Positions 5,181 to 8,939 of a DNA stretch of 8,939 nucleotides are shown here, piece by piece (positions within the stretch are counted from its first letter, which is position 1; each line of letters starts with the position of its first letter). Both the position numbers and the translations under genes were made by a program. This DNA comes from an uncultured Pseudoflavonifractor sp. GTDB lineage: Bacteria; Bacillota_A; Clostridia; Oscillospirales; Oscillospiraceae. The notes beneath the pieces were generated by a model, which searched no databases, was not told the origin of the DNA, and worked only from the letters and a program-made list of their open reading frames with translations. The stretch lies in contig CANPNN010000046.1 in the NCBI GenBank assembly GCA_947575475.1, positions 1 to 8,939 on the forward strand, read 5' to 3'.

Positions 5181-6695
5181 TCATCCTTTCTCATACATTC
5201 TTTTTAACGCCACCCGGTCGATCTTCCCGTTGGCGGTGAAGGGCAGTTTGTCCACCTTAAAAATCTTGTTGGGCAGCATGTACCGGGGCAGCCTGGTCTT
5301 GAGCTCTTTCGTCAGCTCCTTCTCGTCGGGGTCCCCGTCATACCAGAGGGCGATCTTTTTCCGCTCCCCATCATAGATGCAGGCCGCCATGCGGATCCCG
5401 GGGAGCATATTCACGTTGACCTCGATCTCCCCCAGCTCGATACGGTGGCCCATGTGCTTGATCTGAAAGTCCTTCCGGGAGACGAAGACCAGCTCGCCCC
5501 GGTCGTTATACCGCCCCATATCCCCGGTTTTGTAGATGACCTCGGGGTAGGCGGCGTTCAGAGGGTTCTGGACGTAGGCGGCGGCGGTCCGGTCCGGGTC
5601 GTTATAGTAGCCCAGGGTCACCGAGGTGCCCCGGATGCAGATCTCCCCCTCCTCCCCCGGTCCGGCCAAGGTGTTGTCCGGCTTCAGGAGCAGGATCTCC
5701 CGGTTGGGGAAACTGCGGCCGATGGGGATGGCCTCGTTGTCTGCAAAGTCCCGGTCCACCCGGTAATAGCAGCACATGCCGGTGCCCTCGGTGGGGCCGT
5801 AGAGGTTGGTGAAGCTGGCTCCGGGGCAGGCCTCCCGCCACAGGCGGAGCTGCTTGATGGGAAATACCTCGCTTCCAAAAGCCACCGTGCGCAAATACTC
5901 CGGCTTCCCCAGGTCAAAGGCCCCCAGGGCGCTGACCATGGTGAGGGCGGAGACCACCCAGCAGATGGTATTGATCTTATGCTCATTAAGGTACTCCACC
6001 AGGGCTGTGGGGAAGGAGAACAGGCCCTTGGGGATGAGGTAGGTGGTCGCCCCGAATTTCAGGGTGGGGTAGAGCTCCTTCAGGCAGGCGTCAAAGTAGA
6101 GGGGGGTCTGGTTGCCGAAGACCGTGTCCCCGTCAAGTTCCAAAATCTCGGACAGCTGCTCCACATAGTCGATGACCGACCGGTGGCAGGCCGCCACCCC
6201 CTTGGGGATCCCCGTGGAGCCGGAGGTGAAGACGATGTAGATGGGGTCGGTGTCGATGGCGCGCTCATAAATGGCCTGCAGGGCGGCAGGGTCCGCCGCC
6301 CCGGCGGAGATATCGTCATAGAGCGCCGCCTCTCCCTCCCCCAGGCGGAAGGTCTTTGCCGTCTCTATGGTGTCCCGGTCGCAGATGACCAGAGGGGATC
6401 TCACGTTGTCCAGGATGAGCTGGATGCGGCCGGCGGGCATCTCCTCGTCGATGGGCACATAGAAACAGCCTCCGGCGACCACCCCAAAGAAGGCGGCCAC
6501 CTCCCGGGGGGCCTTGCGCATGAAGACCACCACGGGCTTTTTATAGATCCCCCGCCGGTGGAGAAAGGTCCCCACCGCCCGGCTCTGGTCGTAGACCTGC
6601 CGGAAGGTCAGGCCCTCCTTGCCGTCGGAGAAGGCCAGCTTGTCCGGCTTTTCCTCCACGATGCGGTTCAGGTATTTCAGCACGTTGTTCTGCAT
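5181..6695 (-). CDS. Stand-alone amino-acid adenylating enzyme, DltA-like
   Basis: This 504-residue member of the ANL adenylation family has the size of DltA (about 503) and no fused carrier domain. The core motifs are present: TSGSTGIPKG (157-166), FDACLKELYP (201-210), NLYGPTE (297-303), YKTGD (388-392), the hinge region RKDFQIKHMGHRIE (407-420) and the C-terminal Lys491 in TANGKIDR. Asp202 matches the residue that binds the substrate alpha-amino group, so an amino acid is likely. By hand alignment the pocket (NRPS positions 235, 236, 239, 278, 299, 301, 322, 330, 331, 517) reads D-A-K-C-A-G-L-G-M-K. The Cys that helps DltA select D-Ala (position 301) is Gly274, and Lys206 sits in the pocket, so a substrate other than D-Ala is likely. 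The ATG at 6695 is preceded by GGGGG with a 6-nt gap; in-frame ATGs at 6701 and 6713 are alternatives. An ATG at 6803 is ruled out because it lies upstream of the promoter. It is the first gene of the operon. Confidence 0.85.
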   Translation of the reverse strand: MQNNVLKYLNRIVEEKPDKLAFSDGKEGLTFRQVYDQSRAVGTFLHRRGIYKKPVVVFMRKAPREVAAFFGVVAGGCFYVPIDEEMPAGRIQLILDNVRSPLVICDRDTIETAKTFRLGEGEAALYDDISAGAADPAALQAIYERAIDTDPIYIVFTSGSTGIPKGVAACHRSVIDYVEQLSEILELDGDTVFGNQTPLYFDACLKELYPTLKFGATTYLIPKGLFSFPTALVEYLNEHKINTICWVVSALTMVSALGAFDLGKPEYLRTVAFGSEVFPIKQLRLWREACPGASFTNLYGPTEGTGMCCYYRVDRDFADNEAIPIGRSFPNREILLLKPDNTLAGPGEEGEICIRGTSVTLGYYNDPDRTAAAYVQNPLNAAYPEVIYKTGDMGRYNDRGELVFVSRKDFQIKHMGHRIELGEIEVNVNMLPGIRMAACIYDGERKKIALWYDGDPDEKELTKELKTRLPRYMLPNKIFKVDKLPFTANGKIDRVALKRMYEKG

Positions 6696-6744
6696 ATCCA
6701 TCCCCCGAGGCATTTGGTTTTTCTGTTCGGCGCATACATAAGGT

Positions 6745-6773
6745 AGTATACCGTTTCTGTCCTGTGGTGTCAA
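6745..6773 (-). promoter_or_regulatory. SigA-type promoter of the five-gene operon
   Basis: On the minus strand a perfect -35 TTGACA (6768-6773) is followed by 17 nt and TATACT (6745-6750), one mismatch from the consensus -10. The transcription start would fall near 6738, giving a leader of about 40 nt before the chosen ATG. No operator-like palindrome was seen around it. A strong, near-consensus promoter suggests substantial constitutive expression unless a repressor acts here. Confidence 0.85.
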
Positions 6774-6827
6774 GCATAGACGCCCTTCTTCTTTCTCCGC
6801 CAAAATCGTTCAAAAAACCTTCTCCCC

Positions 6828-6856
6828 TTGTCAAATTTTCAAAAATGTGATAAAAT
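6828..6856 (+). promoter_or_regulatory. SigA-type promoter of the transglutaminase-lipoprotein unit
   Basis: TTGTCA (6828-6833), a 17-nt spacer and TAAAAT (6851-6856) preceded by TGA, which gives an extended -10. The start would be near 6863, leaving a leader of about 55 nt. Its -35 lies 54 bp from the -35 of the divergent operon, so one regulator binding between them could affect both. Confidence 0.75.
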
Positions 6857-6898
6857 TTTTATTCAAGGATTTTCGGCGTTCCTGACAGCCGCCGTGTT

Positions 6899-6905
6899 GG
6901 AAAGG
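6899..6905 (+). promoter_or_regulatory. Ribosome binding site of the transglutaminase-like gene
   Basis: GGAAAGG lies 12 nt before the ATG at 6918, a somewhat long spacing. The closer ATG at 6907 opens only a nine-codon frame, so 6918 is preferred. Confidence 0.5.
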
Positions 6906-6917
6906 TATGAGTAAAAA

Positions 6918-8273
6918 ATGCCTCAAGCCGGTCTAAGAGAAAAAAAGAAAGCACCGAGGAAAGGGGCCAGCGCCGCGCTGGTCCTGTGCGCCGTGGCGGT
7001 CCTGTGCGCCTTGGGGGTGTATCTTTTCCAGGTCTGGGGCCAAGAGGGACCTACCCCCTCTCCGCCCCCTCTTCCCACGCAGGAACCCACGCCCACTCCC
7101 CCACCCCCCGACGTCGATCCCCCAGTCATTGAGGGACCCAACGACATGACGGTGGCGGTGGGTATGACCATCTCCTACCGCACCGGAGTCACTGCCGTGG
7201 ACGCCGTGGACGGCAAGGTAAAGCTGGAAGTGGACGCCTCCGCCGTGAACCTGGGACAGCCGGGGGAGTATCCCGTCACCTACCGGGCCGTGGACAAGAG
7301 CGGCAACCGGGCAGAGACCACCGTCACTGTCACCGTTGTCCAGGTCTCAGGGGTGGATGACGACGACCCCACCGCCGATGTGTCCGGGGAGGGCGGTCAA
7401 GCCACCGTAGAACCTCCCCCCATCCGGGAGGTCACCGCTGAGATGGTGGATCAGGAAGCCGACCGCATTTTGAGCAAGATCCTCTCCCCCTCCATGACCC
7501 AGTGGGAGCAGGCCCGGGCTATCTATAACTACGTCCACACCCATGTGAAGTATGTCGGTTCCTCGGACAAATCAAGCTGGCTGCTGGGCGCCTATGTGGG
7601 CTTTACCCGGGGCCGGGGGGACTGCTACAACTACTTTGCCTGCTCCAAGGCCCTTCTGGACCGGGCGGGCATCCCCAATGTGGATCTCTACCGGGTGGGC
7701 GGCAACACTGACCACTACTGGCAACTGGTAAACGTGGGCACAGGCTGGTACCACTTTGACGCCTGCCCCCACCCCAACAGCTATCCCCTGACCTGCTTTC
7801 TGCTGGACGAGGCAGCGGTCCGGGCCTACACCGAAAAATGCACCCCCGTGCGGACCAACTACTACGTCTATGACTATGCCAATTGCCCCGTCACGGCGGT
7901 GGGCTTCCCCACGGATGAACAGCCCGTGGAGATCGAGGCTCCTGCGGAGGGAGAGCTGCCGGCAGAAAGCGAGCCGCCGGCAGAGGCGGAACTTCCCCCG
8001 GAGGTGCAGGAGCCGGGGAATCTGCTGCCCAACGACGTTTCCGCCACTGCGCTCCCCAGTGAGCTGCCCACAGAGTCCCAGCCCCCGGAACCTATCCCCT
8101 CTCCCACAGGATCCGGCTCTGAAGAAGTTCCTGCGGCCACCCCTGAACCTGTCCCCGCTGAGCCCCCGGCTGTGGAGGAGGGTCAGCCCTCCCCCGTTCC
8201 TGAGATCGACCCGTCTGTGGAGGAGACTCCCGCGGAATTTTTAGATATATCCGGAAAGGAAGAAACACCATGA
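6918..8273 (+). CDS. Membrane-anchored Ig-like plus transglutaminase-like domain protein
   Basis: This 451-residue protein has a basic N-terminus (1-17) and one hydrophobic segment (about 18-38) without a clear cleavage site, so it is likely anchored with its body outside. A Pro/Thr linker (45-66) is followed by an Ig-like domain of the DUF5011/HYR kind (about 67-142; DGKV, GEYPVTYRAVDKSGN), an acidic spacer, and a transglutaminase/cysteine-protease fold domain (about 172-312). The latter has the triad Cys236 (GRGDCYNYF), His266 (TDHYW) and Asp281 (HFDACP). Residues 335-440 are a Pro/Glu-rich tail of low complexity, which could cross or contact the cell wall. The family includes transglutaminases, peptidases and wall-associated proteins, so the reaction (cross-linking or cleavage of surface proteins or peptides) cannot be fixed. 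The last base of the ATG of the next gene is shared with its TGA stop, so the two are translationally coupled. It has its own promoter and is transcribed away from the Dlt-like operon; a shared envelope role is only inferred. Confidence 0.85.
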   Translation: MPQAGLREKKKAPRKGASAALVLCAVAVLCALGVYLFQVWGQEGPTPSPPPLPTQEPTPTPPPPDVDPPVIEGPNDMTVAVGMTISYRTGVTAVDAVDGKVKLEVDASAVNLGQPGEYPVTYRAVDKSGNRAETTVTVTVVQVSGVDDDDPTADVSGEGGQATVEPPPIREVTAEMVDQEADRILSKILSPSMTQWEQARAIYNYVHTHVKYVGSSDKSSWLLGAYVGFTRGRGDCYNYFACSKALLDRAGIPNVDLYRVGGNTDHYWQLVNVGTGWYHFDACPHPNSYPLTCFLLDEAAVRAYTEKCTPVRTNYYVYDYANCPVTAVGFPTDEQPVEIEAPAEGELPAESEPPAEAELPPEVQEPGNLLPNDVSATALPSELPTESQPPEPIPSPTGSGSEEVPAATPEPVPAEPPAVEEGQPSPVPEIDPSVEETPAEFLDISGKEETP

Positions 8274-8842
8274 ATCGAAACCGCGTTTTTTATACCCTGA
8301 CAGCTCTGGCCCTGACCCTGAGCCTTACCGCCTGCGGCGGAGACGAGGCCGTTCAGACCCCCGCCCCCGTGGATTCCCAGACTCCGGCGGTCCAGTCCGG
8401 CTCCCCTGTGGAACCCACCGTCGCCCCTGATACTCTCCATGACAGCTTTGTGTTCCCCGCATCCAATGGCACAGAGGAATTCGCCGTCTCCATCGACCAG
8501 GATATGGCCGAGGTCCTTGCCGCCCTGGGCGAAGCTCAGAGTTATTTTGAAGCGGCCTCCTGCGCCTTTGAAGGGCTGGACAAAACCTATACCTATCCCG
8601 GCTTTCAAATCATCACCCGCCCCGAAGGCGATAAAGATTATGTAAACTCTATCCTTCTTACCGACGACAGCGTTACCACCCAAGAGGGCATTTATATCGG
8701 CGGTTCTAAAGATGATATAACCGCCGCTTACGGCGCGGGTGAGGAAACTGGTTCTGCAATTATGTATACCAAAGGCAATGTGACTCTCTCCTTTATCCTG
8801 GAGGGAGACAAGATCATCTCCATTGAATATCTTCCCGCTTAA
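8270..8842 (+). CDS. Small secreted lipoprotein of unrecognised family
   Basis: This 190-residue protein has a lipoprotein signal peptide: a short basic start, a hydrophobic stretch (6-18) and the lipobox LTAC (19-22) with Cys22 as the lipidated residue. A Thr/Pro/Gln-rich linker (about 28-55) tethers a globular part (about 58-190). The globular part looks like two related halves: VSIDQDMAEVLAALGE (73-88) resembles GGSKDDITAAYGAGEE (about 144-159), and each is followed by beta-rich sequence with an Ile-containing end (VNSILL, IISIEY). This beta-alpha-beta pattern recalls BLIP/SmpA-like folds, but I cannot name a family. The ribosome site AAAGGAAG lies 7 nt before the ATG, inside the upstream gene, and the ATGA overlap implies joint expression with the transglutaminase-like protein, a possible partner or substrate at the cell surface. 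A terminator follows 12 nt after the stop. Confidence 0.85.
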   Translation: MNRNRVFYTLTALALTLSLTACGGDEAVQTPAPVDSQTPAVQSGSPVEPTVAPDTLHDSFVFPASNGTEEFAVSIDQDMAEVLAALGEAQSYFEAASCAFEGLDKTYTYPGFQIITRPEGDKDYVNSILLTDDSVTTQEGIYIGGSKDDITAAYGAGEETGSAIMYTKGNVTLSFILEGDKIISIEYLPA

Positions 8843-8854
8843 GTGAGAGATCCT

Positions 8855-8882
8855 AAAAGCCGCCCAAATGGGCGGCTTTTTT
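8855..8882 (+). terminator. Rho-independent terminator of the lipoprotein unit
   Basis: AAAAGCCGCCC (8855-8865) pairs with GGGCGGCTTTT (8870-8880) around an AAAT loop and continues into a T6 run (8877-8882). It starts 12 nt after the lipoprotein stop. The A tract on the left arm could let it work in the minus direction too. Confidence 0.92.
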
Positions 8883-8887
8883 ACCCC

Positions 8888-8909
8888 ATGTCTACCAAAT
8901 GTCTACCAA
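8888..8909. repeat. Tandem 11-bp direct repeat near right edge
   Basis: ATGTCTACCAA occurs twice in a row (8888-8898 and 8899-8909), immediately beyond the terminator. Adjacent short repeats next to a terminator can be recombinase arm or core sites, but no integrase is visible in the window, so this is only a description. Confidence 0.6.
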
Positions 8910-8939
8910 AAAATGCCCGCAAGGGGCTGGGGCACAATG

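Noticed and set aside
4322..5239. 305-residue plus-strand frame opposite the MBOAT and carrier genes
   Set aside because: It spans two convincing genes on the other strand and its low-complexity Gly/Gln/Val/His composition is typical of antisense shadows.
440..6695. Calling the operon a standard dltABCD for D-alanylation of teichoic acid and assigning dlt gene symbols
   Set aside because: Gene order, the Gly at the D-Ala-selecting site, the AlgI-like MBOAT with its own shuttle tail, the Cys nucleophile and the added AsnB-family gene all differ from the standard system.
5445..6746. 433-residue plus-strand frame opposite the adenylating enzyme
   Set aside because: Long only because of high GC. 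No motif is visible, and the opposite strand carries all core motifs of an adenylation enzyme.
6696..6803. Upstream extension of the adenylating enzyme to an ATG at 6803
   Set aside because: The segment contains the -35 and -10 boxes of the operon promoter, lacks a ribosome site, and extends beyond the normal N-terminus of DltA.
6907..6936. Nine-codon leader frame MSKKCLKPV overlapping the transglutaminase-like start
   Set aside because: The ribosome site is only 1 nt away, and no attenuator-like structure follows, so it is most likely accidental.

Overview
The window looks like a chromosomal segment of a GC-rich (roughly 60% by eye) Gram-positive anaerobe, most plausibly a gut clostridium of the Oscillospiraceae type. 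This rests on strong GGAGG-like ribosome sites, sigma-70/SigA promoters with near-consensus boxes, a Dlt-type cell-envelope pathway and a Firmicutes-style lipoprotein. No rRNA, tRNA or housekeeping marker is present, so the taxonomic guess is an inference.

Left edge (1-439): no credible gene. It holds seven head-to-tail copies of a 14-15 bp unit next to a GC-rich hairpin, a plus-strand terminator-like hairpin (140-182), an imperfect palindrome (269-305) and a perfect 18-bp bidirectional terminator (330-372) that closes the minus-strand operon.

Main operon (6773 down to 330, minus strand): a promoter with TTGACA-17-TATACT drives five tightly packed genes: a stand-alone amino-acid adenylating enzyme (DltA-like), a small carrier protein (DltC-like), an MBOAT acyltransferase (AlgI/DltB family), a membrane-anchored SGNH-type transferase (DltD/AlgX-like position) and a complete glutamine-dependent asparagine-synthetase-family enzyme. 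Intergenic gaps are 7, 0, 17 and 1 nt. The inferred flow is: an amino acid is activated as an AMP ester, loaded on the carrier phosphopantetheine, passed by the MBOAT through the membrane to a tyrosine in a C-terminal hexapeptide (FIYNRF) fused to the MBOAT itself, then to the SGNH enzyme and finally to an unknown cell-surface acceptor. It is not a standard D-alanine/teichoic-acid dlt operon. The gene order is A-C-B-D, there is no DltX because the shuttle motif is on the MBOAT, the D-Ala-selecting Cys of DltA is replaced by Gly, the SGNH nucleophile position is Cys (GDC) rather than Ser, and an AsnB-family amidotransferase is built into the operon. This set is the best candidate for an undescribed envelope-aminoacylation (perhaps amide-containing) system.

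Divergent unit (6828-8882, plus strand): its own promoter (TTGTCA-17-TAAAAT) drives a type II membrane protein with an Ig-like and a transglutaminase-like domain, translationally coupled (ATGA overlap) to a small lipoprotein, and ends at a textbook terminator. The last 57 bases hold only a tandem 11-bp direct repeat.
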